A stretch of DNA of 42,952 nucleotides. Origin: Coriobacteriales bacterium (GTDB lineage: Bacteria; Actinomycetota; Coriobacteriia; Coriobacteriales; UBA8131). The position numbers and the translations under genes are program-made. Positions 1-12,600 of the stretch are shown piece by piece; within the stretch, counting starts at the first letter, position 1; every line of letters begins with the position of its first letter. Under the pieces are notes generated by a model. That model did no database searches. It had not been told where the DNA came from and saw only the letters and a program-made list of their open reading frames with translations. Where the stretch lies: the NCBI GenBank assembly GCA_031256715.1, contig JAIRQA010000073.1, forward strand, positions 1-42,952, given 5' to 3'.

Positions 1-201
1 TTCCTTCTTGCATTTCCTTCGTAGGGGACGCTGTCCACAGCGTCACGTTTGCATAAGCCCGAATTATTTCCTTCTTGCATTTCCTTCGTAGGGGACGCTG
101 TCCACAGCGTCACGTTTGCATAAGCCCGAATTATTTCCTGTTTGCATTTCCTTCGTAGGGGACGCTGTCCACAGCGTCCCGTTTACAGCGGCCCCTACAT
201 C
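1..201. repeat. Three tandem copies of a 67-bp hairpin-bearing repeat
   Basis: Copies begin at 1, 68 and 135, and the first may continue beyond the window edge. Each contains GACGCTG-TCCA-CAGCGTC, a 7-bp stem with a 4-nt loop. In the third copy the stem extends to GGGACGCTG/CAGCGTCCC and is also flanked by GTAGGGG and CCCCTAC. No gene is visible here. The array ends about 30 bp past the comF stop codon. It resembles palindromic intergenic repeats found in many gut bacteria, but I cannot assign a family. Confidence 0.9.
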
Positions 202-230
202 ATAAATGATAATTTATTTTTAAACGGTTC

Positions 231-1007
231 TTAATAAACTCGACAAACAGTCGCAGCCCTAACCTCAATTGCACCTGCCGTCAATAAAACCTCACCCGCT
301 ATGTTCAGTGTAGCTGTTGTTGTACAGACATCATCTAGCAAAATAATATTTTTACCACTTATGTCAGTTGTATCTTTTATCCCATTTATTTTTTCATTAG
401 TCATCACGCGCGCACTTGTGTCTGCCAAACGAAAGGCACGCGCTAAATTTTCTGCCCTCTCACTGCGATTCAGACTACGCTGATCGCGCACCGTCTCTTT
501 TTGCAGAACATGAGTTAACATAAGGCCAGTTAGCCTAGAAAACTCCTCTGCAACCAACCTCATATGACAAAAGCCACGCTTGCGTATAGCTCGCCTGTCT
601 GCGGGAATATAACAAACCAAATCGGCCCATTGAATCCAATCCTTTGGCATTACCTCAAGAATTGCAAGTGCACAAAGCGTTGCCAAGCGCTGCTCGTGTT
701 GGTCTTTATAGATAACTGTTAATCTTGCTGCTGCGTCACAGAACTCAAATGGACTTACCGACATCGTATAGCTTAGAGGCAAAGGACCTTTTGTGCCGCT
801 GCATTCAGTACAAACAATACAGCCATAAGGGGCACCACAGCGCTTGCACCTATTTTGTGAATCTATGCGTGGCAAATCGTCGTCACAATGCTCACATAAA
901 AGCTCACCAAGTTTGTCACAGCCTACGCATCTTAATGGCCAAAGTAACTCCATAAGAGTATTACTAAGCGATATCAGATGCGTTTCTAGCTTTTGATTTT
1001 CTATCAT
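231..1007 (-). CDS. comF: ComF family protein (phosphoribosyltransferase-like, DNA uptake)
   Basis: This 258-residue protein has the ComF layout. An N-terminal zinc-ribbon-like region has Cys at 27, 30, 38 and 41, then a second Cys cluster at about 54-69. A C-terminal type I phosphoribosyltransferase domain follows. The conserved RKRGF segment is at about 142-146 and the PRPP-binding loop (ILLDDVCTTTAT) at about 222-233. ComF proteins act in the cytoplasm during natural transformation, with helicase and DprA partners known in some species; their reaction is not settled. No other com gene is in the window. The gene lies downstream of rarA, about 170 bp away across a repeat-filled spacer, so co-transcription is uncertain. 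Confidence 0.9.
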   Translation of the reverse strand: MIENQKLETHLISLSNTLMELLWPLRCVGCDKLGELLCEHCDDDLPRIDSQNRCKRCGAPYGCIVCTECSGTKGPLPLSYTMSVSPFEFCDAAARLTVIYKDQHEQRLATLCALAILEVMPKDWIQWADLVCYIPADRRAIRKRGFCHMRLVAEEFSRLTGLMLTHVLQKETVRDQRSLNRSERAENLARAFRLADTSARVMTNEKINGIKDTTDISGKNIILLDDVCTTTATLNIAGEVLLTAGAIEVRAATVCRVY

Positions 1008-1053
1008 TAGATAATCATAGTATTAACTACTTTCAAAAAGCTATAAGAGTTGC

Positions 1054-1192
1054 ATCAGAAAACCATCGTCTGCCCAACCGCAAGCTATCCTTAATCTTTC
1101 ATCGGCTTAACCTCTGGCTATCAGAAAACCATCGTCAGCCCAACCACAAGCTATCAGAAAGCCTTCATCATCCTAACTACAAACTTTCAGAA
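1054..1192. repeat. 33-bp imperfect tandem repeats overlapping the rarA stop codon
   Basis: Units start at about 1054, 1119, 1152 and 1185, each opening with (TA)TCAGAAA. The last junction includes the rarA stop codon (1177-1179). Read on the minus strand, the units keep the rarA frame and repeat the C-terminal Ser-(Glu/Asp)-Ser codons. The array therefore looks like tandem duplication of the gene end followed by decay. It fills the spacer between rarA and comF. Confidence 0.8.
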
Positions 1193-2673
1193 ATTTTATC
1201 CCTTAGAGTTGCCTCGGTACGATAGGCCTCCCACCCTCTTTCGCCAGCCTTAAAAAATGCTCCCCGCTCTAAGCCATCGGGAAGATATTGCTGCTCAACA
1301 TAACCGCGAGCATCCAAATGTGGATAATGATACTTGCCATACTTATCAGATCCCGGCCGATGGCGGTCGCGCAAAGCGTTAGGCACATCCCTTGCAGGAC
1401 CATTTGCCACCTCGGCGCGAGCAGCAAAAATGGCATTAGTGGCACTATTGCTCTTTGGAGCCAACGCCATATAAAGCACCGCCTGGCTTAAATTAAGCTG
1501 GCACTCTGGCAACCCAATGACCTCCACTGCCTTAAACGCGGCACTTGCAATAAGCAAAGCCTGTGGATCGGCATTACCAATGTCTTCACTAGCAAAAATA
1601 TAGATGCGTCTGGCAATAAACTTGGGGTCTTCTCCACATTCTAACATGCGTGCAAGATAGTACACTGCTGCATCCGGATCAGAGCCGCGCATAGACTTTA
1701 TAAAGGCCGAAATCACATCATAGTGAGCATCGCCTTTCTTGTCGTAAAGCAATGTGCGGCGCGGCGTAGCCTCTAGCACATGTTCTTTTTTTATGTCGAG
1801 AAACACACCTGTTGTCGCCTGCGTCTTGCCATCTAAGTTATTTGTCTTTATTGCTTTGCCGTTTAAGCCATCTTGCGCCTCTACCTTGGGATCAAGCTTG
1901 TCTGTCCCTTGCGACTTAACAACAAGGTCGCCTGTTACCAGATTATTACTTAAAACAGCCTGAGCGCCTGTCGCACTGCTTTTTAACTTTGCTTTAAGTG
2001 TGGCAACATCTGCTGCCAACTCTAAAGTTGTAAGTGCGCTACGGGCATCGCCGCCGCTCATGGTAACTATGGCTTCGCTGGCGTCCTTATCTAGAGTGTA
2101 ACCTCCCTTAAGACCACGTTCGTCGCTTAAGGCACGCATAAGAAGTTTGGCAATATCTTCGTCTGCAAGCGCCTTAAACTCTACAACTCGCGAACGCGAA
2201 ATAAGCGCACTATTAACCTCAAAAAAAGGGTTTTCTGTTGTTGCGCCCACAAGAACTAAGACGCGATCTTCTACCGCATGCAGCAAGGCATCTTGTTGCG
2301 AACGCGAGAAGCGATGAATCTCGTCTATAAATAATATGGTTCTCATGTTATTTAAAGAGAGCCTGCTACGAGCTTCATCAATAACTCTGCGTAGATCGCC
2401 AACACCTCCGGTAATAGCGCTTACCTCTGCAAAGTGTGCGCTTGTCTGATTTGCAATTATCCTTGCGAGCGTAGTTTTTCCGGTGCCTGCAGGACCATAA
2501 AGAATAATGGACGAAAGCTCGTCGTTTTCTATGGCGCCACGCAACCAAGTGCCTTCTCCCACCACCTCTGCCTGGCCAACAAGCTCATCTATAGTAACAG
2601 GACGCATGCGCACTGCCAAAGGAGCAATAGCACTTACCGCATTGTTCTCGACTTCTGTAAAGATTGTATCCAT
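1177..2673 (-). CDS. rarA: Replication-associated recombination protein A (RarA/MgsA AAA+ ATPase)
   Basis: This 498-residue AAA+ ATPase acts at stalled replication forks. Walker A (GPAGTGKTT) is at 60-68, Walker B (ILFIDEIH) at 113-120, and a sensor region (GATTENPF) at 143-150. The C-terminal MgsA tetramerisation region carries the family motif YDVISAFIKSMRGSDPDAA. The gene is longer than usual because residues about 226-292 are a low-complexity insert (Asn, Thr, Lys, Gly rich; DNA 1798-1998) in the linker before the YDKKGD segment. The ATG start is supported by alignment. It follows murE by 210 bp. In Bacillus, rarA neighbours a 6S RNA gene; a 6S-like RNA lies just upstream of murE here. 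Confidence 0.95.
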   Translation of the reverse strand: MDTIFTEVENNAVSAIAPLAVRMRPVTIDELVGQAEVVGEGTWLRGAIENDELSSIILYGPAGTGKTTLARIIANQTSAHFAEVSAITGGVGDLRRVIDEARSRLSLNNMRTILFIDEIHRFSRSQQDALLHAVEDRVLVLVGATTENPFFEVNSALISRSRVVEFKALADEDIAKLLMRALSDERGLKGGYTLDKDASEAIVTMSGGDARSALTTLELAADVATLKAKLKSSATGAQAVLSNNLVTGDLVVKSQGTDKLDPKVEAQDGLNGKAIKTNNLDGKTQATTGVFLDIKKEHVLEATPRRTLLYDKKGDAHYDVISAFIKSMRGSDPDAAVYYLARMLECGEDPKFIARRIYIFASEDIGNADPQALLIASAAFKAVEVIGLPECQLNLSQAVLYMALAPKSNSATNAIFAARAEVANGPARDVPNALRDRHRPGSDKYGKYHYPHLDARGYVEQQYLPDGLERGAFFKAGERGWEAYRTEATLRDKISESL

Positions 2674-2729
2674 TTACTTATTGTAACAGGAAAGCACTTT
2701 TTATTTTGCGGACTCTATAGTTACGTCCG

Positions 2730-2822
2730 CTAAAGAATGTGGTGTTTCTTCTTCTTCTTCTTCTTGTTGTTGTTGTTGTTGCACACTCCTGCGCAACAGT
2801 GCCTTGCTTCTGGAGTATACAT
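2730..2822 (-). CDS. Possible 30-residue peptide with Asn and Lys homopolymer runs
   Basis: In the murE-rarA spacer an ATG at 2822 is preceded by AAGGA at a good distance. It opens a 30-codon frame with a Cys-rich start followed by five Asn and seven Lys codons, encoded by the triplet repeat at 2746-2781. Another frame through the same repeat encodes a Gln/Glu run and extends almost to rarA. I recognise neither product. The ribosome binding site is the only positive evidence, so this may be chance. Confidence 0.25.
   Translation of the reverse strand: MYTPEARHCCAGVCNNNNNKKKKKKKHHIL
2746..2781. repeat. Trinucleotide microsatellite (CTT)6(GTT)5
   Basis: Six CTT units run directly into five GTT units in the murE-rarA spacer. 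Pure triplet tracts of this length are uncommon in bacterial intergenic DNA. Triplet slippage would preserve reading frame in any overlapping ORF. Confidence 0.95.
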
Positions 2823-2883
2823 ACGGATTCCTTTTTAGGGACTTTTAGTTCAGGATTATGCCCGTACGCCCTTCACTTCCAGC

Positions 2884-4377
2884 TTACGATTTTTTTGCCA
2901 AGTACTGTGCTACAACCCCAGAGTCAGTCATGATTGGCACAGAACCACTAGCGCGCAATTGACGATTCTCGTGCCCTTTACCGGCAACAACAACAACTGT
3001 CATCGCATCAGAGGCATCAATGGCAGTATGAATGGCCACTGTGCGATCTTCTATTGTGCGCGTCTTAGGCACGACTCTACCTGCTAATACAGCCGCATCA
3101 GATAATGCCTTGGCAATCTCATCGCAAATTAGAACAACAGGCTTTTTGTATGGATCGTCTTCTGTAAGAATAACATCATCTGCAAGTTTACCCGCAATAG
3201 CGCCCATCTCTGCGGGTCTATTTGGAGCCTTGCCACCAGGGCATCCAAAAACAAGACTAACGCGACGCTTTGGATACTGCTTGTGAACCAACTGTAAGAG
3301 CAGCTCTAAACTTGTGCCATTATGGGCATAATCTACAATAATAACTGCGCCCCAACTTGCAACAAATGTCTCCATCCGTCCCGGCACTCGCACTTGAGCA
3401 AGCCCGGCTTTAATAAACTCATCAGGAATATTTAAAGACTGGGCAATAGTAATAGCCGACAGAGCGTTTTGAGCGTTCATCTCGCCAGCTAAAGAAATGT
3501 TATAACCCTTGATACTTCCCGATACTAATACAAGGTTATCGCCTACAAAGGAATCTTTTGCTCTAGTGATGATTTCATCGTTAAGCTCTGCGCCAAGAAC
3601 CATGCAATCGCATTGTGTCGCAAGTGCTAGCTTGCTAACAAGATAGTCTTTCATATCTGGATGCTCAATTGGCCCTATATGGTCACGTGAGAAATTTAAA
3701 AAAGCGCCAATTGTAAAATGCAGCCCCTGAACACGGTGGTACTTAAGAGCTTGACTAGAAACCTCCATAACAAGGTACTCGCAACCATTGGCAACTGCGG
3801 CTTGCATGTATGAATAAATATCAAAAGTTTCCTCTGTAGTTAGGCGCGAAACCACAGACTCTTTGCCATTAAAATTTTGTATGCCGCTAAGCAGTGCGGC
3901 AGGCATCTTGCCTTCAGATTTAAGCCACTCATCCAAAATAGATTTAAGCATATATACTGTTGTAGATTTACCCTTTGTTCCGGTAACAGCCACTAGTTTA
4001 AGCTGATCTGCAATGCCTGGGAATGCAACTTGACAAGCTACTGGCATTGCTTGACGAATATCGCTAACAACAATCCCGGGAATCATTTGCTCTTCACTTA
4101 AACCAAGAAAGGCAGCTTCATAGGATTGTTCGCTTACATACGCAATAGCACCAGCTTTAATGGCTTGAGTTAAATAACTTTTATTAAACCTCTCGCCCTT
4201 GCAGAAAAACAGATAGCCAGGTTTTATGGCACGAGAGTCATAACTAATACCCGTAACAGTTTCATTGGTAACGCGCGATACGTCGCTGCAGTGAACAAGA
4301 TTATTGTTAAGAAGTAAATCAGAAGCACTAAAAGCAGCAAGATAGTTTACTAACTCACTTTCTTTACATGATGGCAT
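2884..4377 (-). CDS. murE: UDP-N-acetylmuramyl-tripeptide synthetase (MurE)
   Basis: This is a cytoplasmic Mur ligase that adds the third stem-peptide residue to UDP-MurNAc-L-Ala-D-Glu in peptidoglycan synthesis. I chose the ATG at 4377 because GGAG lies 6 nt upstream; it gives 497 residues, matching the family. An in-frame GTG at 4410 is possible. Numbered from 4410, the ATP loop GTKGKST is at 144-150, the carbamylated-Lys segment ends at K260, the substrate motif DYAHN is at 360-364 and GRME at 344-347. Where diaminopimelate-adding enzymes have DNPR, this protein has DDPY (418-421). The third residue may therefore not be meso-diaminopimelate. A 6S-like RNA lies upstream. Confidence 0.93.
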   Translation of the reverse strand: MPSCKESELVNYLAAFSASDLLLNNNLVHCSDVSRVTNETVTGISYDSRAIKPGYLFFCKGERFNKSYLTQAIKAGAIAYVSEQSYEAAFLGLSEEQMIPGIVVSDIRQAMPVACQVAFPGIADQLKLVAVTGTKGKSTTVYMLKSILDEWLKSEGKMPAALLSGIQNFNGKESVVSRLTTEETFDIYSYMQAAVANGCEYLVMEVSSQALKYHRVQGLHFTIGAFLNFSRDHIGPIEHPDMKDYLVSKLALATQCDCMVLGAELNDEIITRAKDSFVGDNLVLVSGSIKGYNISLAGEMNAQNALSAITIAQSLNIPDEFIKAGLAQVRVPGRMETFVASWGAVIIVDYAHNGTSLELLLQLVHKQYPKRRVSLVFGCPGGKAPNRPAEMGAIAGKLADDVILTEDDPYKKPVVLICDEIAKALSDAAVLAGRVVPKTRTIEDRTVAIHTAIDASDAMTVVVVAGKGHENRQLRASGSVPIMTDSGVVAQYLAKKS

Positions 4378-4472
4378 ATTTTGCTCCATCCCGCCGCCGC
4401 TAGGCGACACATGAAATAAATGGCTTCATTGACAGCCCATGCTAGGCACACTAGATGCCGGCAATAAAATAA

Positions 4473-4490
4473 CTTAACATTGCTGTTAAG
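4473..4490. promoter_or_regulatory. Perfect inverted repeat upstream of murE
   Basis: CTTAACA-TTGC-TGTTAAG is a 7-4-7 palindrome between the 6S-like RNA terminator and the murE start. On the minus strand it is followed by a T-rich stretch, so it could be a weak second terminator. It could equally be an operator for murE. Sequence alone does not decide. Confidence 0.5.
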
Positions 4491-4521
4491 TGCATACTGT
4501 CAGATATGTTGCTTAGTACAT

Positions 4522-4553
4522 GAAACGCCCCTGCACTCGGATGTACAGGGGCG
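4522..4553 (-). terminator. Rho-independent terminator after the 6S-like RNA
   Basis: On the minus strand an 8-bp GC-rich stem CGCCCCTG/CAGGGGCG with a 12-nt loop is followed by TTTC. It lies 8 nt beyond the closing stem of the predicted RNA. The short U-tract lowers confidence slightly. Confidence 0.7.
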
Positions 4554-4559
4554 GCTTCA

Positions 4560-4722
4560 GTCCTCATTCTTAAATCGACAGGATGAACCCACCTATCAAA
4601 AGGTGGGTGCCCGCACCGGAACAGCCAGCTTCCTTAACCAAGAAGGATACCTGTTTGAGTCGGTATCTGGATTCCCTATTCATTAATGTCGGTCCATCAA
4701 ATTAGCCGATTAAGAATGAGGT
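4560..4722 (-). ncRNA. ssrS: Candidate 6S RNA (structured, about 160 nt)
   Basis: The RNA would start at A4722, the expected distance from the -10 box at 4729-4734. Its ends pair over 15 bp (4721-4707 with 4577-4562, CCTCATTCTTAATCG against its complement with one bulge). Inside are a large weakly paired region, a 3'-side hairpin with stem CCCACCT/AGGTGGG, and an apical part where GGAA.CCAG pairs with CTGG...TTCC and caps a smaller ATACC/GGTAT hairpin. A long rod with a central bubble and a 3'-side bubble hairpin is the 6S architecture. In Bacillus, 6S-1 RNA neighbours rarA, and rarA is the second gene downstream here. 6S RNA binds the housekeeping sigma-RNA polymerase. Covariance-model confirmation is lacking. 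Confidence 0.62.
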
Positions 4723-4728
4723 AATAAA

Positions 4729-4756
4729 ACTATAGCAAACTTCGCGCCGAATGCAA
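4729..4756 (-). promoter_or_regulatory. Housekeeping-type promoter of the 6S-like RNA
   Basis: On the minus strand TTGCAT (4756-4751), a 16-nt spacer and TATAGT (4734-4729) precede the predicted RNA 5' end by 6-7 nt. The fit to the sigma-70/SigA consensus and to the start of the closing stem is close. Confidence 0.7.
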
Positions 4757-4840
4757 GTACCACTCACCGTAAATCTACGCCAAACTGTGCCATAAGTTTC
4801 TGTTCACGCCCCCATGCGTCATCCTGGGATTACAGTAACT

Positions 4841-5503
4841 CTACCGCGGGGTCTGACTATTGGTTTGGTTATTGGTTTGGTTATATGCGCGACCAAGCGC
4901 CAACAAGATCGGCTGAACACATGTTATAGCCACAGCAGCTTTAATCGCATCTACAATTATAAAAGGAAATACGCAGGCAACTAAAGTAGCCTCTATAGAC
5001 GCCGATGTAACTATGCTAAACCAAAGAGCTCCAAAGGTTGTATAAATCAGGTAGATTAAAATCGCTAGCGCAGCAGTCATTGCCACTGTTCCTCCGATTG
5101 TGCGGGGTAGCTTACCTGATTTTATCAAGAGATGACGCAGTAGGCCAACAACAATAGCGGCAAGCAAAAAGCCAAGCAGAAAACCGCCCGTCGGCCCTAA
5201 AATCCAAGCCAGTCCACCTTTAAAGCCTGCGCCAAGCGGCAAACCAATAGCACCCAACAACAGATATCCTCCTGTTGCAATCACACCTTCGCGGGGACTT
5301 AAGATATTCAGGATAATAACAAGCATCATCGTTTGTAAGGTAAAGGGCACAGGTCCCAAAGGCACAGAGATAAACGCCCCTACCGCCAAAAGCGCAATGC
5401 ATAAGCCGCAAAGTACAACTGACTGAGTCTTAGAACGCACTTTTGGAAGCGCAGTTTTACCCACATCATTGCCCTTGTTTGAATCATTAATAATAGTTAA
5501 CAT
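4841..5503 (-). CDS. bioY: Biotin ECF transporter substrate-binding component BioY
   Basis: This 220-residue membrane protein has about six hydrophobic segments. The BioY signature region near residues 48-62 (VPLGPVPFTLQT) is followed by a Gly-rich stretch (GGYLLLGAIGLP, then GPTGGFLLGF). BioY binds biotin with high affinity at the cytoplasmic membrane and works with an energy-coupling ATPase/EcfT module, which is not in this window. The ATG follows GGGAAG. The soluble N-terminus (about 28 residues) and the C-terminus are unusual. The last residues repeat Asn-Gln-Thr-Asn, encoded by two perfect 12-bp units at 4859-4882. The gene is 82 bp downstream of the pyruvate:ferredoxin oxidoreductase gene. 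Confidence 0.92.
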   Translation of the reverse strand: MLTIINDSNKGNDVGKTALPKVRSKTQSVVLCGLCIALLAVGAFISVPLGPVPFTLQTMMLVIILNILSPREGVIATGGYLLLGAIGLPLGAGFKGGLAWILGPTGGFLLGFLLAAIVVGLLRHLLIKSGKLPRTIGGTVAMTAALAILIYLIYTTFGALWFSIVTSASIEATLVACVFPFIIVDAIKAAVAITCVQPILLALGRAYNQTNNQTNSQTPR

Positions 5504-5522
5504 TTTCTTCCCTATCTACACT

Positions 5523-5537
5523 CTAATTAATCATTAG
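5523..5537. promoter_or_regulatory. AT-rich palindrome upstream of bioY
   Basis: CTAAT-TAATC-ATTAG is an inverted repeat 20 bp before the bioY start. A looser dyad (TTAGTAAAC...TGTAACTAA on the minus strand) overlaps it. Biotin genes are often controlled by BirA-type dyads, but the match here is weak. Confidence 0.25.
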
Positions 5538-5585
5538 TTACAAAAACTCACAAAAGTTTACTAAAGCTAACTATAGCACGAAATG

Positions 5586-9419
<3,834 letters not shown>

Positions 9420-9436
9420 TCAATGACAGAAGAAGA

Positions 9437-9442
9437 ATTATA
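9437..9442 (-). promoter_or_regulatory. Probable -10 element for the pyruvate:ferredoxin oxidoreductase gene
   Basis: A perfect TATAAT lies on the minus strand about 95 nt before the chosen start. The -35 region 17 nt upstream (GCCAAT) is poor, so this may be an extended or activated promoter. The rest of 9342-9629 holds no gene. Confidence 0.45.
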
Positions 9443-9580
9443 ATTGCATGAGGCGCTACATTGGCACAACACCTTGGTAACTGTCGGTTACTGGTAAAAC
9501 ATCAGGCAAGCGGTGCACTTGGCGCCGCATTGGGTGTGACAGACAAGCGGCGCGCTGTTAGCGACGCACAACACAGGTCA

Positions 9581-9607
9581 CGGCTGAAGAAACTTAGACT
9601 TCAGCCG
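9581..9607 (-). terminator. Hairpin downstream of the subtilase gene
   Basis: CGGCTGAAG/CTTCAGCCG forms a 9-bp stem with a 9-nt loop starting 23 bp after the subtilase stop codon. No U-tract follows on the minus strand, so it may be an RNA-stabilising or factor-dependent end rather than a classical terminator. Confidence 0.5.
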
Positions 9608-9629
9608 CCCCGTTATTAGTTATATCGTC

Positions 9630-12600
9630 TTAAGCAGCAACTATACGCCATTGCTGATTACTTCCTCCATGGAACGGCCAAGTTATAACCTTTGTGCCAC
9701 TGGCATTTATGCCACCATAAACATCTAGGGCAAGGCCACTTTTTGCCGACACTACACTATAAACACCAGGTGTTAGCTGAATCAGCTCCCAACGCTGATT
9801 AAAGCCGCCATTTGAACCCCACTGAATTACATTGGCGCCTGCTGCCATACTGCCACCGTTAACATCCAGCAGTAAGCCTGATTTTACACACTTAATAACA
9901 TAGTAACCGCTAGATGCCTCGTAGCTAAAATTAAAGACCTGATTAGCGCCGCCATGTTGCGGCCAAATGATGGTCTGCGCGCCAGCAGCCATAGAAGCGC
10001 CATTGATATCAAAAAGTTTAAGCGAAGACACAGAAACAATATTCTTGTTGCCACCTGTAAGCTGAGCACTATAAACATTAATCCTAAAGCGCTCATTGTT
10101 GCCCCCAGAAACTGGCCAAAGAATTACCTTAGCGCCATTAGCAGATGAACCTCCGGAAATATTCAGGCAGAAGTTTTGGCTTAGCTTAGATACCAGGGTA
10201 AAAGTGCCATTGTCCTTCTCTACAGGTAACCACATCTGATTATTGCCACCAGTCTTTGGCCACTGAATAACCTTTGCACCAGCAAACGCAAGGCCTCCAG
10301 AGACATCAAGATACAATCCCGAGCCTACGCTGACAATATTATAATAGCCATTGCCAACATAAATCATCCTAAAACGTTGATTAGGTCCAACATGAGCTTG
10401 CCACAAATTTAGTTGAGTTCCTCCCTGTGCACTCATGCCTGGAATGTCTAAGTTGGATATATTGTTGAGAAGACTACTAAACGACACGACCTTGCCATCA
10501 AATCTGCTTGCATCGGTGCCGGATCCGGAACCGCCATTGCCGGAGCCGCCCGTACCAGAGCCTGTGTCTGAACCACCGCTACCCGTATTTCCTCCGCCTG
10601 AACCGCTGCCTGTGTTTCCACCAGAGCCACCAGAGCCAGAGCCTGTGCCAGAACCACCGCTGCCGCCACTGCTTGTGCTAGCAGTTACCGTTAGCTGGCC
10701 GTTTGTATATGTTATCCTATAATTGCTACTAACATCATTATTCCCCGCCTTAATAAGCGCATTGCTTGCGACATTAGCACTTGTGCCTACGTTAGTTTGT
10801 GAACCTGTTATTACAACCGAAGCAAGCGTTTGCCCAGAAGCTATGCCGCCAGACGTCACCCTCCAACTATTTTTTGTAAGTGCGTTGCCATCATAAGGCT
10901 TTGTGGCGCTGTCGGCGGTTATGCCTAGCGCACGCTGTGTCACAGTAAGTGTACCTTCGTTGCGAATAATACGCAAACGGCTGTACTCACCTGTAACATC
11001 AATATTATTATTAAAGAGGCGCACTTCGGCAATTGTGTTAATAGATGAGCCCACGTTTGTCTGGCTGCCGCTAACGACAGCCTCTACCTTTGTTACTCCA
11101 CGTGGTAACATATTTATTTCGGTCACACTGCTTGTTAATGGCACTCCATCATAAACTTTAGCAGTAGTCTTAGATTTCACCTCTAAACTGGGTAGCAAAT
11201 ATTCTAAAGCGGCACGCGCGTTAACTAAGCCATGTCCAAAAATGTCATCGCGACCAGGCGCACCTAAATCTTCTGCTGTGTTATAAAGCGCTTCTGTAAG
11301 TTCATCAACGCTTAGTGTTGGTTTTTCGGCAAAGAGCAAAGCGCAGATGCCGGAAACAACTGGAGTTGCCATAGAAGTGCCACTCTTTGTCGTAAAATCA
11401 GAGTCGTGAGAATAGGATGTGCTATAAATCACTTCACCCGGCGCGGCAATGTCTTTATATTGATTATAGTCTGAATAGAACGCTTGCCCTTTGCTTTGGG
11501 TAACAGAAACCACAGAGACAACCTCATCCCAATCGCTGGGATAACTTGTGTCTGTGCGCACACCACCATTACCATTGCCGGCAGCTGCCACACAGACAAT
11601 ACCCAGATTTTTGGCTTCGACAATTTTGGCGCGAAAAAGCGGGTCATCGCTGCTAGTATCATAATCACCAAAACTCATATTAATGACGCGCAAATTTGTT
11701 TGTGCTCTCTTAGAAAGCAAGTAATCCATAGCTCCTATGCAGGTAGCTGTATCGGAGACCCCCGAAGCAAAGATTAACACCGGCAGTATCTTAGCATTAA
11801 AAGAAACGCCGGCGCCCAGTTTGCCATTATTTACAGCCGCAGCCGCAATGCCCGCCACATGTGTTCCATGACCCGATGAGTCACCTACATTGCCAATAAG
11901 ACCATTAGCAACTGACTGCTGCAGATAGCAATTATTCACCTGATCCCATGCCAATATCGTACCATTAGCGTCCTTAGCTAGGTTTGGCGCTATATCTTCA
12001 TGTGTTAAGCGAACACCAGAATCTATGATACCAATGGTCACTTCTTGGTTTGTGCGGCGTAAATCCCAGGCTTTATAAGCATTAACCAAGCTTAGCCACC
12101 ACTGCTTCGAATCATTAGCATCTGGATCATTAACAGCAAAAAGCGGATTAAGTGAGCCACTTGACACAAGACCATTTTGTGTGTTGCTGCCCTGTATCAA
12201 GCCATGTGCAGAGTCCTGTGTTAAGTCTTGTGTTAAGTCTTGCGTAGAATTCTGCTCAGAAGCACTTGCGAACTCGTCTGCCTCAGAATCGTCAAAGAGA
12301 TGATAAATAAAGTTAGGCTGTGCAAACTTTACATTAGGGTCATTTGCTGCTACCAACAAAGCATCAGCCACAGTTACATCGCTTGGAAGCTCTACAACTG
12401 CCATTTTATCTTTGGCAATATCTTTATCTAAGAATACAGAGCTTTCAGTTTGAACATCTGCTGCGGTTGCCAAGATTTCTTTAGCCTCGGCAGAGTCTTC
12501 GTTATTCTCGACAGAAGCAAAAAATGAAATAGAGTCTAGATGTTCTTCAAGTTCATCCAATTCAGCCTCTAAAGGCTTATTTTCTGCCATGACAACAATG

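Noticed and set aside
1-201. CRISPR array
   Set aside because: The whole 67-bp unit is repeated; there are no unique spacers between conserved short repeats, and no cas genes nearby.
4480-4686. 68-codon plus-strand frame across the 6S-like region
   Set aside because: The region is better explained by a structured minus-strand RNA with its own promoter and terminator.
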